A stretch of 64,000 nt of DNA, taken from assembly GCF_003668575.1 (NCBI RefSeq), contig NZ_RCVZ01000007.1, positions 124,001 to 188,000 on the forward strand, read 5' to 3'. A program made the translations under genes and the position numbers. Positions 7,583 through 16,934 of this stretch are shown here, in pieces. How positions within the stretch are numbered: position 1 is the first letter of the stretch; each line of letters starts with the position of its first letter. Origin of the DNA: Falsibacillus albus (lineage in GTDB: Bacteria; Bacillota; Bacilli; Bacillales; DSM-25281). The notes under the pieces were generated by a model. It saw only the letters and a program-made list of their open reading frames with translations. It was not told the DNA's origin and did not search any database.

Positions 7583-8275
7583 ATGATGGACGAATGGCGA
7601 AAAATGGCTGAAGCTGCATGGAATGACAAAGCTGATCTTTGGAACTCAAACAGTGTGGAAATGTGGAACGCTGGCAGCAGGAAGGATATTATTCCGTTCT
7701 TTAAGGAATTTGTGCCTGAAGAAGGACATATCGGGGATTTAGGATGTGGAGACGGATACGGGTCATATCTTTTATCTCAAAATGGCTATAGGGTTACCGG
7801 AATGGATTTATCCCCCCGGATGATTGAATTGGCCAATCAAAATCAAAGCGAAAACGAGCGGCTGAGCTTCATTCAAGGTGATTTAACAAACCCTCCATTC
7901 AAGGAAGCACAATTGGACGGAATCATGGCCATTAACTCCTTGGAATGGACGAAGGACCCCCTATCTGTATTAAAGGAAATACATAGGATCACCAAGCCGG
8001 AAAGCTATGCATTATTTGGGATATTGGGCCCAACTGCTCACCCAAGAAAGAACAGTTTCGGCAGATTGAGAGGGGAAAAGGTTATCTGCAACACAATGAT
8101 GCCCTGGGAATTTGAACAACTGGCACAGGAAAACGGATGGAAAAAAATTGCTGAGCATCATGTGTATAAAAGAGGTGTCGATACTCATTTTGCCCGGCAA
8201 TTATCGTCTGAATTGAAACAGGCTCTGACATTTATGACCCTATTTATGCTTCAAAAGCAAAATTTGAAAGGGTGA
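7583..8275 (+). CDS. Class I SAM-dependent methyltransferase
   Basis: The protein has about 230 residues and a Methyltransf_11-type Rossmann fold. Motif I is GDLGCGDGYGSYLL, followed by an acidic end of strand 2 (TGMDLSPRM), GDLTNPPF and the post-motif AINSLEWTKDP. The substrate cannot be inferred. ATG 7583 is preferred because GGAG (7571-7574) precedes it at 8 bases; a GTG at 7574 lies within that site. Its stop overlaps the GTG start of the AIM24 gene by 4 bases, so the pair is translationally coupled. Confidence 0.88.
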   Translation: MMDEWRKMAEAAWNDKADLWNSNSVEMWNAGSRKDIIPFFKEFVPEEGHIGDLGCGDGYGSYLLSQNGYRVTGMDLSPRMIELANQNQSENERLSFIQGDLTNPPFKEAQLDGIMAINSLEWTKDPLSVLKEIHRITKPESYALFGILGPTAHPRKNSFGRLRGEKVICNTMMPWEFEQLAQENGWKKIAEHHVYKRGVDTHFARQLSSELKQALTFMTLFMLQKQNLKG

Positions 8276-8976
8276 GCAAATTGGAGGATCGATATTCAAT
8301 CGATGAATTCATTCAAAAGACACAACAGCAGGATAAAGGTCAAGGGCTATTTGAACTGGAGACCCCGAGATTCCTGGAGGTCAATTTAAATGGTGAGGTT
8401 TGGGCAAAATCTGGCTCAATGGTCTCTTATAGAGGAAATGTTAAGTTTGTAAGGGAAGGAATCTTCGAACATGGCATTGGGAAAATGTTCAAAAAAGCCC
8501 TCACAGGCGAAGGGACTTCCTTAATGAAAGCTGCTGGAAACGGTAAGCTATACTTGGCCGATCAAGGAAAAAAAGTTTCCATCATTCAATTAAACGGTGA
8601 AAGTCTTGTTGTGAATGGAAATGATTTGCTGGTTTTTGAAAGCAATATCCGTTGGGACATCAAGCTGATGAAACGCATCGCCGGGATGCTATCAGGCGGA
8701 TTGTTCAACGTGAAGCTTGAAGGAACGGGATTGGTAGCTATCACTTCCCATTATGAACCTCTGACTTTGATTGTGGAACCCGGTAATCCCGTCTATACAG
8801 ATCCGAATGCAACAGTGGCGTGGTCAGGCAATTTACAGCCTGATTTCGTAACGGATATTTCATTTAAAACCTTTTTAGGGAGGGGCAGCGGTGAATCCAT
8901 TCAAATGAAATTTGAAGGTAATGGATTTGTCGTGGTCCAGCCGTTCGAAGAAGTGTACTTTTCACAACAAAATTAA
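8272..8976 (+). CDS. AIM24-family protein
   Basis: This 234-residue protein belongs to the AIM24/DUF124 family of beta-rich proteins. Typical elements are the N-terminal ETPRFLEVNLNGEVWAKSGS, the central KMFKKALTGEG and the later EPGNPVYTDPNATVAWSGN. There is no transmembrane segment. The name comes from yeast mitochondria; no bacterial function is established to my knowledge. It begins at GTG 8272 inside the end of the methyltransferase gene, which suggests a linked role. Confidence 0.9.
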   Translation: MSKLEDRYSIDEFIQKTQQQDKGQGLFELETPRFLEVNLNGEVWAKSGSMVSYRGNVKFVREGIFEHGIGKMFKKALTGEGTSLMKAAGNGKLYLADQGKKVSIIQLNGESLVVNGNDLLVFESNIRWDIKLMKRIAGMLSGGLFNVKLEGTGLVAITSHYEPLTLIVEPGNPVYTDPNATVAWSGNLQPDFVTDISFKTFLGRGSGESIQMKFEGNGFVVVQPFEEVYFSQQN

Positions 8977-8978
8977 CT

Positions 8979-9260
8979 GGCTGTTTTCTCGAAGAATATT
9001 GTTTTTAACAGTTTTTTTCTTAACGGAATTCATCATATGAAGTTGATTGGAGCGGAAGATGCGGGACTCCGGAGGGAAGAGGGGCCGGGTTAGACCCCGC
9101 AGCGAAGCGTGGAGGGGTAAGGCGGATGTTCGATTAAGTCCGGCACGTCGTGTGGCAACATCGAACGACCTCACTTTGTGTGAGGCCCCTCGGAAAGCGA
9201 GCATCCTGAAGCGGAAATCAACAACCTTTGTTCAACAGCAACAAACTTTACGCAAAGAGC
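8979..9260 (+). repeat. Dispersed intergenic repeat, full-length copy (282 bp)
   Basis: The left end GGCTGTTTTCTCGAAG is an imperfect inverted copy of the right end ACTTTACGCAAAGAGC. Inside are the arms GTTGATTGGAGCGG and GCGGAAATCAAC, CTCCGGAG, a GTTCGAT/ATCGAAC stem enclosing a GCAC/GTGT stem, and CCTCACTTTGTGTGAGG. It ends 54 bases before fhs. Open frames across it on both strands have no ribosome binding site and are treated as chance. It is MITE-sized and has no transposase. Confidence 0.9.
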
Positions 9261-9313
9261 GTTATTAAAAAAGCCAATAAAAAAATGAAGTATACATATT
9301 GGAGGACTAGTTT

Positions 9314-11002
9314 ATGGAAACAAAACCGCTTATGAAATCAGACATTCAAATTGCGCAGGAAGCAGTTCTAAAACCGATATCTGCTATTGCTGAATCTGTT
9401 GGACTTACTTTAGATGACATTGAGCAATATGGCAAATACAAAGCAAAACTAAGCTACGAAGCTATCGATAAACTAGCAGTGAAACAGGATGGCAAAGTCA
9501 TATTGGTGACATCCATCAATCCGACTCCTGCAGGGGAAGGAAAATCTACTGTAACTGTTGGTTTGGGTGATGCGCTGAATCAGTTGGGAAAAAGAACAAT
9601 GATTGCCATGAGGGAGCCTTCACTTGGACCGACAATGGGAATCAAAGGTGGTGCCACAGGTGGCGGTTATTCACAGGTGCTGCCAATGGAAGATATCAAC
9701 CTCCATTTCACTGGTGATATCCATGCCATTACATCTGCGAACAATGCCCTTTCAGCCTTGATCGATAATCACATTCACCAAGGGAATTCGTTGAATATAG
9801 ATGCAAGGAGAATCGTATGGAAGAGGGCACTTGATTTGAATGACCGTGCACTGCGAAAGGTTGTCATTGGTTTGGGAGGACCGGTTCAAGGAGTTCCGAG
9901 AGAGGACGGCTTTGATATTACTGTCGCTTCGGAAATCATGGCGGTGCTTTGCCTCTCCAATGATTTGGAAGACTTGAAATCGCGGCTTGCAAAGATGGTC
10001 GTTGCCTATACTTATGATAAAGAGCCAGTAAAGGTTGAAGACTTGGGAGTCGAAGGCGCTCTTGCACTGCTTTTGAAGGATGCCTTAAAACCGAACTTGG
10101 TCCAGACAATCGAACATTCACCGGCTTTGATTCACGGTGGACCATTCGCCAATATTGCCCATGGATGCAATAGTATAGCTGCAACCAAAACAGCGGCGAA
10201 ATTAGCAGACTTTGTTGTGACGGAATCAGGATTTGGCGCTGATCTTGGAGCTGAAAAGTTCTTGAATATCAAAACACGTGCTTCCGGCATTCAGCCTAGT
10301 GCGGTTGTTGTCGTAGCGACGATTAGGGCGCTGAAAATGCATGGTGGTGCACCGAAGGCCAACCTCCACTTAGAAGATCTTCAGGCATTGGAAAAAGGAC
10401 TGGAGAATTTGAAAAAGCATACTGAGACCATCGAAAAGTTTGGTTTACCTTTCGTAGTTGCAATCAATCGTTTTGCATTGGATACGGATTTGGAGCTGAA
10501 GTTCCTGGCGGAGTGGTGTGAAAAACAAGGAATGGAAGTTGCGCTTACCGAGGTGTGGGAGCATGGTGGAAAAGGCGGCATTCAGCTTGCACAAGCGGTG
10601 CTTTCTCAAATTGAAAAAAATGAAAATAATTTCAATTATCTGTATGAACTAACGGATACCATTGAAGAAAAGGTAAATTCGATTGTAAAGAACGTTTATG
10701 GTGGAAGCGGAATTGAATTTTCTTCAAAAGCCTTAAGGCAAATGCACGAAATTGAAAAGAATGGGTGGAGTGGCCTGCCTATTTGCATGGCAAAAACGCA
10801 ATATTCGTTGTCAGATAACCCAGGATTATTGGGGCGTCCATCAAATTTCAAGATTCAGGTAAGGGAGCTGCAGCCGAAACTGGGGGCGGGATTCATTGTG
10901 GCGTTGACAGGTGATGTAATGACAATGCCAGGATTGCCGAAAAAGCCTGCTGCACTTGAAATGGATGTAGATAACACAGGAAAAGCCGCCGGTCTATTTT
11001 AA
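9314..11002 (+). CDS. fhs: Formate-tetrahydrofolate ligase
   Basis: This 562-residue protein has the full length of the family. It joins formate to tetrahydrofolate with ATP, giving 10-formyl-THF for purine and one-carbon metabolism in the cytosol. The P-loop [14 protein letters not shown] is at about residues 69-82, followed by [23 protein letters not shown] and the C-terminal [18 protein letters not shown] 9314 follows TTGGAGGA. The gene is flanked on both sides by copies of the dispersed repeat. To my recollection B. subtilis 168 lacks this gene, so it is an insertion relative to that order. Confidence 0.97.
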   Translation: METKPLMKSDIQIAQEAVLKPISAIAESVGLTLDDIEQYGKYKAKLSYEAIDKLAVKQDGKVILVTSINPTPAGEGKSTVTVGLGDALNQLGKRTMIAMREPSLGPTMGIKGGATGGGYSQVLPMEDINLHFTGDIHAITSANNALSALIDNHIHQGNSLNIDARRIVWKRALDLNDRALRKVVIGLGGPVQGVPREDGFDITVASEIMAVLCLSNDLEDLKSRLAKMVVAYTYDKEPVKVEDLGVEGALALLLKDALKPNLVQTIEHSPALIHGGPFANIAHGCNSIAATKTAAKLADFVVTESGFGADLGAEKFLNIKTRASGIQPSAVVVVATIRALKMHGGAPKANLHLEDLQALEKGLENLKKHTETIEKFGLPFVVAINRFALDTDLELKFLAEWCEKQGMEVALTEVWEHGGKGGIQLAQAVLSQIEKNENNFNYLYELTDTIEEKVNSIVKNVYGGSGIEFSSKALRQMHEIEKNGWSGLPICMAKTQYSLSDNPGLLGRPSNFKIQVRELQPKLGAGFIVALTGDVMTMPGLPKKPAALEMDVDNTGKAAGLF

Positions 11003-11080
11003 TAATCCGTGCAGAAAGGAACTTGCGGACCCACTGGCCGCATCAGATAGCAGCTTAATGAACAATGCTCCTTACTGGAA

Positions 11081-11369
11081 GGCTATTTTTTCAAAGATTG
11101 TTGTTTTAACGGTTTTTCTTTAAGATAACTCATCATAAGAAATTAATTGAAGAGGAAGGTGCGTGACTCCGGAGGGACCAGCGGGGCCAGGTGAGACCCC
11201 GCAGCGAAGCGGAGAGAGATAAGGCAGATGTTCGATTAAGTTCGGCACGTCATGTGCCAACATCGCACGACCTCACTTTGTGTGGGTCCCCTCGGAAAGC
11301 GAGCATCCTGAAGCGGAAACCAACCTTACAAAACCTTTGATGAATGGCAACAAACCTTAAGAAAAGAGC
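11081..11369 (+). repeat. Dispersed intergenic repeat, full-length copy (289 bp)
   Basis: The left end is GGCTATTTTTTCAAAGATTG and the right end is ACCTTAAGAAAAGAGC. It contains CTCCGGAG, GCGGGG/CCCCGC, GGCAC/GTGCC and AAGCGAGCATCCTGAAGCGG in the same order as the other copies. TTGTTG, 17 bases, TAAGAT near the left end resembles a weak outward promoter. The next + strand gene begins 47 bases after its right end. Confidence 0.9.
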
Positions 11370-11415
11370 GTACTAGAAAGAGCTTCAAAGAAAAATAGAT
11401 GTGAAGGGGATATGT

Positions 11416-11907
11416 ATGTTTGATCCGACTGCATATGAAAACATGAAGGTTGTGCTTGAAGGGGCAGTTTATGATTTAGATTTAAGCGGAAAAATCAAGG
11501 TGACGAATCGAAAAGACATCATTGATCTAGCTTCGCTTTCTCGGCAATATGAACTTCAATATACATTGGATGTCAATAATGGGATTTCAGTCTTGTTTCG
11601 AATTGAAGCGAAACTGGAACAAATGGCGGCAGAGCTTTTAAATGACAAGCCTCCTTCACAGGCAGGTGTTTACGCATTTATCGAATTTATGGGCAGTGTG
11701 GAATCTTTTACGGAAAGCCATTGCACGATGATCAAAGAGATGTGGGGATCCAATCGGGAAATGGAAGAAATAATGATTGTCCATTCTTCAAAGCCCGCTG
11801 TTCGAAAGGCAAGGTTGGATTTTCATCGTATCATCACAGAGGAAATGATCGATGATATACTCGAAATGGTCAATCATACAGTTAAAACATTGTCCGCAAT
11901 GAGATAA
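11416..11907 (+). CDS. Conserved hypothetical protein
   Basis: This soluble 163-residue protein starts at ATG 11416 behind GAAGGGGAT. The upstream in-frame GTG at 11401 has no ribosome binding site. It reads MFDPTAYENMKVVLEGAVYDLD, has a beta-rich first half and a helical C-terminal half (EEMIDDILEMVNHTVKTL). No signal peptide, membrane helix, cysteine pattern or catalytic motif is visible, and I do not recognise the family. A DegV gene follows after 76 bases. Confidence 0.75.
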   Translation: MFDPTAYENMKVVLEGAVYDLDLSGKIKVTNRKDIIDLASLSRQYELQYTLDVNNGISVLFRIEAKLEQMAAELLNDKPPSQAGVYAFIEFMGSVESFTESHCTMIKEMWGSNREMEEIMIVHSSKPAVRKARLDFHRIITEEMIDDILEMVNHTVKTLSAMR

Positions 11908-11983
11908 ATGATTTCATTTAAACCAGGCCATTTCAATAATGTGTTCTGATTGGATTGCCGTAAATGATAAAGGGGGATTTCAC

Positions 11984-12823
11984 ATGAAGGTGGCCTGGGT
12001 GACCGATAGTACTGCATGTATAGATGAAGAACTCCGATTACTCCCTAATCTATATGTTATGCCAATGACGATCTTATTGGATGAAGAAGAATTCTTGGAT
12101 GGAGTGGACCTTTGCTCAGAAGAGCTATTTGAAAGATTGAAGACATTAAAAGGGCCCCCAAAATCTTCACAGCCTTCCTTGGGAGCATTTCTTGAAGTAT
12201 ATCGAGACCTTAGCGGGAAGTATGATCATGTTGTATCCATCCATGTATCCTCTCATTTCAGCGGGACATACTCATCCGCCCTGCAAGCTTCGAAAATGAT
12301 CGACCTGCCCATTACAGTGGTGGATTCCAGAATCCTTTCCTATCCCCTATCTTTCTTGATAAAAAGAGGGATAAAGTGGCTCGAAGAAGGTTTTTCGTTG
12401 GAAGAAATGCTGCAAAAGGTCGAGAAATTAATTAAAGCAAATGAAACCTATGTCCTTGTCGGCAGTCTGGAACAGCTCCATAGAAGCGGAAGAATGAATG
12501 GGCTGCAATTCTATCTTGGGAGCTTGTTGAAGATTAAACCAATACTCTCCATTGAAGATGGCATACTGAGCGTAAAGGACAAGGTCCGAAGTAATCAAAA
12601 GGCGCTCGAAAGAATCATCCAATATTTGAAGGCAAGTATGATCGAATCCAATATAAGCGAAGTCTATGTATTGTACGGATTAAATGATGCAGAGGCGAAA
12701 AAATGGCAGGAATATTTAAACATTGTCATCCCGGGGGTTAAATGCACCTTTCATCCGCTGGGGGCTGTTATCGGCCTGCATGCAGGCGAAAATACCATCG
12801 GGATTAGCTGGTATGCACAATGA
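11984..12823 (+). CDS. DegV-family fatty-acid-binding protein (copy 1)
   Basis: This 279-residue protein carries DegV features: the N-terminal VTDSTACID, the SSQPSLGAFLEVY strand-helix, HVSSHFSGTYSSALQAS and LEQLHRSGRMNG. DegV/FakB proteins bind a fatty acid in a deep pocket and in some species present it to the kinase FakA. No kinase gene is in this window. AAGGGGGAT lies before ATG 11984. A second paralogue lies at 23299-24141. Confidence 0.92.
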   Translation: MKVAWVTDSTACIDEELRLLPNLYVMPMTILLDEEEFLDGVDLCSEELFERLKTLKGPPKSSQPSLGAFLEVYRDLSGKYDHVVSIHVSSHFSGTYSSALQASKMIDLPITVVDSRILSYPLSFLIKRGIKWLEEGFSLEEMLQKVEKLIKANETYVLVGSLEQLHRSGRMNGLQFYLGSLLKIKPILSIEDGILSVKDKVRSNQKALERIIQYLKASMIESNISEVYVLYGLNDAEAKKWQEYLNIVIPGVKCTFHPLGAVIGLHAGENTIGISWYAQ

Positions 12824-12826
12824 ATG

Positions 12827-12853
12827 AAGCTGACACTTTTGTCAGCTTTTTCA
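12827..12853 (+). terminator. Terminator after degV copy 1
   Basis: AAGCTGAC (12827-12834) and GTCAGCTT (12841-12848) form an 8-bp stem with a 6-base loop, followed by TTTTCA. Confidence 0.88.
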
Positions 12854-12882
12854 ATTGAGTAAAAGAATATTATTTTTCTAAT

Positions 12883-13062
12883 GGCCGTTCAAAGAAAGAT
12901 GTTACTGACAATTTTTATAATTTTTATATACCATTTGGTTTTGATTGAAGCGGAAGACGCGAGACTCTGAAGGAATCAACGGGCAAAGGAGGGGGCTCAT
13001 CGTCCGTCGGAAAACGAGCATCCTGCATTGGAAATATAGGAACAAATCTTCCGAAACGAGCC
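12883..13062 (+). repeat. Dispersed intergenic repeat, degenerate copy
   Basis: About 180 bases keep GATTGAAGCGGAAG, CGCGAGACTC, GAAAACGAGCATCCTGC and the right end CGAAACGAGCC. The large inner stem with GGCAC/GTGCC is gone. The left end has decayed (GGCCGTTCAAAGAAAGATG). It ends 124 bases before ypgQ. Confidence 0.75.
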
Positions 13063-13185
13063 TTACTCTAAATTGTTGTATTTGTTGCAAAAGATTATAT
13101 AAATACGGCCAATCAGAAAGAGCAGGTTGTTAAAGATTCAAGTAATTTCATGTTAGAATAATAAGCACAGATGGAGGAGCTGCAG

Positions 13186-13827
13186 ATGAATATTATTGAA
13201 AGAACCGAAGAATTTGTGCGTTTGAAATTGGGACATGACACATCCGGCCATGATTGGCACCATGTCGACCGAGTGCGGAAAATGGCATTATACATAGCAG
13301 AGAAAGAAAGAAAAGGAGATTTGTTTATTATTGAAATGGCAGCTTTGCTCCATGATATTGCCGATGACAAACTATATGAAAACCCTGAAGACGGTTATAA
13401 GATCCTCTTGGATTGGCTTGAATCGTGCAGATTAAATCGACAACAGATGGAAAGCATCCTTTCAATCATCAATACCATTTCATTCAAAGGAGGAAATGAA
13501 GCGGAATTAAACCATATAGAAGCGCAGATTGTCAGGGATGCAGATCGGCTAGATGCACTTGGTGCGATAGGCATTGCCCGGACCTTTGCGTATGGAGGGA
13601 AGAAAGGAGCACCGCTGTATGATCCATCCCTTCCAGTCCGAAAGGATATGACAGTAGAGGAATACCGTAATGGAAAATCCTCTTCGATTCATCATTTTTA
13701 TGAAAAGTTATTGCTATTAAAAGACAAAATGCATACAAAGACAGCTAAGGAACTTGCCCAAAAAAGACATCATGTGATGGAGGATTTCCTGAAGCAATTT
13801 TACACAGAATGGAATGGTAGCGAATGA
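13186..13827 (+). CDS. ypgQ: HD-domain phosphohydrolase YpgQ
   Basis: This 213-residue helical protein carries the HD metal site: HDTSGHDWHHVDRVRKMA near residues 25-40, LLHDIADDK near 60 and VRDADRLDALGAIG near 115. HD proteins of this group hydrolyse nucleotides; the B. subtilis homologue was reported to have Mn-dependent pyrophosphohydrolase activity, as I recall. GGAGGAGC precedes ATG 13186. The stop overlaps the start of the ABC-F gene by 4 bases. Confidence 0.93.
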   Translation: MNIIERTEEFVRLKLGHDTSGHDWHHVDRVRKMALYIAEKERKGDLFIIEMAALLHDIADDKLYENPEDGYKILLDWLESCRLNRQQMESILSIINTISFKGGNEAELNHIEAQIVRDADRLDALGAIGIARTFAYGGKKGAPLYDPSLPVRKDMTVEEYRNGKSSSIHHFYEKLLLLKDKMHTKTAKELAQKRHHVMEDFLKQFYTEWNGSE

Positions 13828-15716
13828 AGATGTTATCTGTAGAGCATTTATCCAAATCTTATGGGGAAAAGGAATTGTTTAATGATATCTCTTTTACAAT
13901 TTCAGAAAAAAACAGGATAGGGCTCATTGGGGTCAATGGCACAGGGAAATCCAGTCTATTGAAATTGATCGCGGGAATCGATCTGCCCGATTCAGGTGAA
14001 ACGATGCAGCCAAAAGACTACTCGATCGGCTACTTATCACAGGATCCTGAAGTACATAGCGATATGACGGTTTTAGAACAGGTATTCCAGAGCGAAGCGG
14101 TCGTGATCAAGCTATTGAAATCATATGAGGAGGCATTATTGAGACTTGAACAAAACCCAGGCGATACCGGTTTGCAGGAATCATTATTTGCTTTACAGAA
14201 GCAAATGGATGCTCATCAAGCTTGGGAAGCAAGCTCGGCTGCCAAAACAATCCTAACCAAATTAGGCATTATTGAATTCAACAAAAAAATGGGGGAGCTT
14301 TCAGGCGGTCAAAAAAAACGTGTTGCGTTGGCACAGGTATTGATTGAATCTCCTGATTTGCTGATTTTGGATGAGCCGACGAATCACTTGGACTACCAAT
14401 CTGTAAAATGGCTTGAAGAATATTTATCAAAATACAGCGGAGCGCTATTGCTTGTCACCCATGATCGTTATTTTCTTGATTCTGTGACCAATCGAATATT
14501 CGAGCTTGACGGCGGATCCTTATATGAATACAAAGGGAATTATCAGGATTTTGTCGAAGCCAAGGCTGTCCGTGAAGAACAAATGGAGGCAGCTGAAGAA
14601 AAGAGGAGGAACCTATTCCGCAATGAACTAGCCTGGATGAGAAGAGGGGCAAAGGCAAGGACGACAAAGCAGAAGGCGAGGATCCAAAGATTCGAACAGC
14701 TTGATTCACAGATCGGCCATTTGCCGAATAAGGAACAGGTCGATATCGCCATGAAGGGAAGCAGGCTCGGGAAACAAGTGCTTGAGTTCAAATCCGCCAA
14801 TAAGACCTTTGATCAAAAAGAGATACTTGTTGATTTTAATTGGCTGGTGAAGCCGGGCGACAGATTTGGAATCGTCGGGAAGAATGGCAGCGGGAAATCA
14901 ACCCTTCTAAATATCATAACCGGTAACATTCCTCTTGACAGTGGTGAGATTTCCTTGGGGCAGACGGTGAAAGTTGCCTACTTTCAGCAAAATCACGATG
15001 AAATCAATGAAGATATGAGGATGATTGAGTATCTGCGGGAATCAGGTGATGTGATTGAAACGACGGATGGTGAGAAAATTTCAGCTGCACAAATGTTGGA
15101 GCGGTTTTTATTCCCGATGCACACCCATGGCACATTGATCAGAAAGCTCTCAGGAGGGGAAAAAAGAAGGCTGTATTTATTGAAGCTTTTAATGGAAAGA
15201 CCGAATGTTCTGTTGCTGGATGAACCGACCAATGATTTGGATACGCAGACTTTGACGGTACTGGAGGATTACATCCTTGAATTTGCTGGAGTGGTCATTA
15301 CCGTTTCGCATGACCGCTACTTTCTTGATAAGACGGCGAATCAGCTCCTTGTATTTAATGGAAATGGGCAAATAGAATCCTTCTACGGTACATATAGTGA
15401 GTATCTGGAAAAGGTTTCTCAGGAACTAAAGGACCAGGAAAAGTACAAGGAAAATAAAGGCAAAAAAGAACTGGCAAAGGATGAAACGCAAACAAAGAAA
15501 AAGAAAATGACATATATGGAGAAGAAAGAATGGGAACAAATCGAATCCAATATTGCAAATATTGAGGAGAAATTGGAAAATTCCCAAAATGAACTGCAAA
15601 ATATCGGAAGCGATTTTGATCGGGCAAGGATCCTGATGGAAGAAATCGATAAATTGAACGAAGAATTAGAGAATTTGATCGAGAGATGGTCTTACTTATC
15701 CGAATTGGCAGACTGA
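13824..15716 (+). CDS. ABC-F ATPase, YfmR/Uup type
   Basis: This 630-residue protein has two ABC ATPase domains and no membrane domain. The first has GVNGTGKSSLLK, LSGGQKKRVALAQ and LLILDEPTNHLDY; the second has GKNGSGKSTLLN, LSGGEKRRLYLLK and LLLDEPTNDLDT. A charged linker lies between them, and a coiled coil of about 75 residues ends the protein. ABC-F proteins act on ribosomes; YfmR-type members relieve stalled peptide bond formation, an established role for that B. subtilis protein. Length and C-terminal coil fit YfmR. Translation is coupled to ypgQ. Confidence 0.93.
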   Translation: MKMLSVEHLSKSYGEKELFNDISFTISEKNRIGLIGVNGTGKSSLLKLIAGIDLPDSGETMQPKDYSIGYLSQDPEVHSDMTVLEQVFQSEAVVIKLLKSYEEALLRLEQNPGDTGLQESLFALQKQMDAHQAWEASSAAKTILTKLGIIEFNKKMGELSGGQKKRVALAQVLIESPDLLILDEPTNHLDYQSVKWLEEYLSKYSGALLLVTHDRYFLDSVTNRIFELDGGSLYEYKGNYQDFVEAKAVREEQMEAAEEKRRNLFRNELAWMRRGAKARTTKQKARIQRFEQLDSQIGHLPNKEQVDIAMKGSRLGKQVLEFKSANKTFDQKEILVDFNWLVKPGDRFGIVGKNGSGKSTLLNIITGNIPLDSGEISLGQTVKVAYFQQNHDEINEDMRMIEYLRESGDVIETTDGEKISAAQMLERFLFPMHTHGTLIRKLSGGEKRRLYLLKLLMERPNVLLLDEPTNDLDTQTLTVLEDYILEFAGVVITVSHDRYFLDKTANQLLVFNGNGQIESFYGTYSEYLEKVSQELKDQEKYKENKGKKELAKDETQTKKKKMTYMEKKEWEQIESNIANIEEKLENSQNELQNIGSDFDRARILMEEIDKLNEELENLIERWSYLSELAD

Positions 15717-15790
15717 TGTCTTCTATTTAAATTTTCCTTAGTGGATATGGTACAATGTAGTCGAAAGTGTTTGGAAAGGAACGTGTTGAA

Positions 15791-16930
15791 ATGAACATTA
15801 AATCCATTGAACCTACACCAAGTCCCAATACGATGAAAATCATATTAGATCAAGAACTCCCTGCTGGAAAAAGCAATAATTATAAAAAAGATGCTGCAGA
15901 AGGTGCTCCGCCATTACTAAAGGATATTCTAACCGTTGATGGAGTAAAAGGAGTCTACCATGTGGCAGATTTCCTTGCGGTTGAAAGAAATCCAAAATTT
16001 GATTGGCAGGACATTTTACCTGCAGTACGCAAAGCGTTTGGAGAGGAAACAACTACAGGAGCAAGCAATGGAAAGCCGGATGAGCATTTCGGCGAAGTAA
16101 ACGCTTCTGTTTTATTTTTCAAAGGGATACCGATGCAGATCAAGTTAAATGATGGGCAGCAAGAAAAACGATATGGATTGCCTGATTTTTATGCGAATGC
16201 TGTGGATGAAGCGCAAAATGAAGGAGACAACGTCGTCCTTCTGAGAAAATGGAAGGATTACGGAATAAGATATGGAGAACTGGATCAAATCGGCCAAGAG
16301 CTCACAGAAGAAATTTTAGCAGCTTACCCTTCAGATCGAGTGGAAAATTTGATTAAAGACTCCAAACAGCCTGAACTTCAAAACAGAAAGGCAGCTAAAA
16401 GCAAAATTAAGCTTACAATTGAAATGCTTAATGATCCTGATTGGAAGAAGAGATATCAACTTTTGGATCAAATGGATGACCCGACATTGGAGGACCTTCC
16501 TGTACTGAAAATGGCGCTGCACGATGAAAAACCAGCAATCAGGCGGCTTGCGGTCGTTTACTTGGGCATGATCGAGAATAAGCAGGTCCTCCCATATCTT
16601 TATGATGGGCTGAAGGATAAAACAGTGATGGTGCGTCGCACTGCAGGAGATTGTTTATCCGATTTAGGTTTTGCTGAGGCAATGGAGCCCATGATGGAGG
16701 CCCTGAAAGATCCGAGTAAGATTGTCCGTTGGAGAGCAGCTATGTTCTTATACGAAACTGGAAATGAAAAAGCCCTTCCTGCATTGAAAAATGCTGAGAA
16801 CGATCCTGAATTTGAAGTGAAGCTTCAGGTAATGATGGCGATTGAACGGATTGCAGGCGGTGAAGAAGCCAAAGGTTCAGTCTGGAAACAAATGACCGAA
16901 GCCCGTGAAGTAAATAAAAAGGAGGAATAA
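15791..16930 (+). CDS. ypgR: YpgR: Nfu N-terminal domain plus HEAT repeats
   Basis: The protein has 379 residues. Residues 1-85 look like the scaffold Nfu/NifU N-terminal domain (IEPTPSPNTMKIILDQ, LLTVDGVKGVYHVADFL-like), which in other proteins precedes an iron-sulfur scaffold. The C-terminal half (about 210-370) has HEAT-like repeats such as DEKPAIRRLAVVYLG and KTVMVRRTAGDCLSDLG. There is no CxxC iron-sulfur site. ATG 15791 follows GGAAAGGAACG. brxA follows after 4 bases, as in B. subtilis. Function is unknown. Confidence 0.9.
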   Translation: MNIKSIEPTPSPNTMKIILDQELPAGKSNNYKKDAAEGAPPLLKDILTVDGVKGVYHVADFLAVERNPKFDWQDILPAVRKAFGEETTTGASNGKPDEHFGEVNASVLFFKGIPMQIKLNDGQQEKRYGLPDFYANAVDEAQNEGDNVVLLRKWKDYGIRYGELDQIGQELTEEILAAYPSDRVENLIKDSKQPELQNRKAAKSKIKLTIEMLNDPDWKKRYQLLDQMDDPTLEDLPVLKMALHDEKPAIRRLAVVYLGMIENKQVLPYLYDGLKDKTVMVRRTAGDCLSDLGFAEAMEPMMEALKDPSKIVRWRAAMFLYETGNEKALPALKNAENDPEFEVKLQVMMAIERIAGGEEAKGSVWKQMTEAREVNKKEE

Positions 16931-16934
16931 CCAC

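Noticed and set aside
8962-9268. Open frames of 73-80 codons across the repeat upstream of fhs, on both strands
   Set aside because: They lie fully in the repeat, have no ribosome binding site, and similar frames are broken in other copies.
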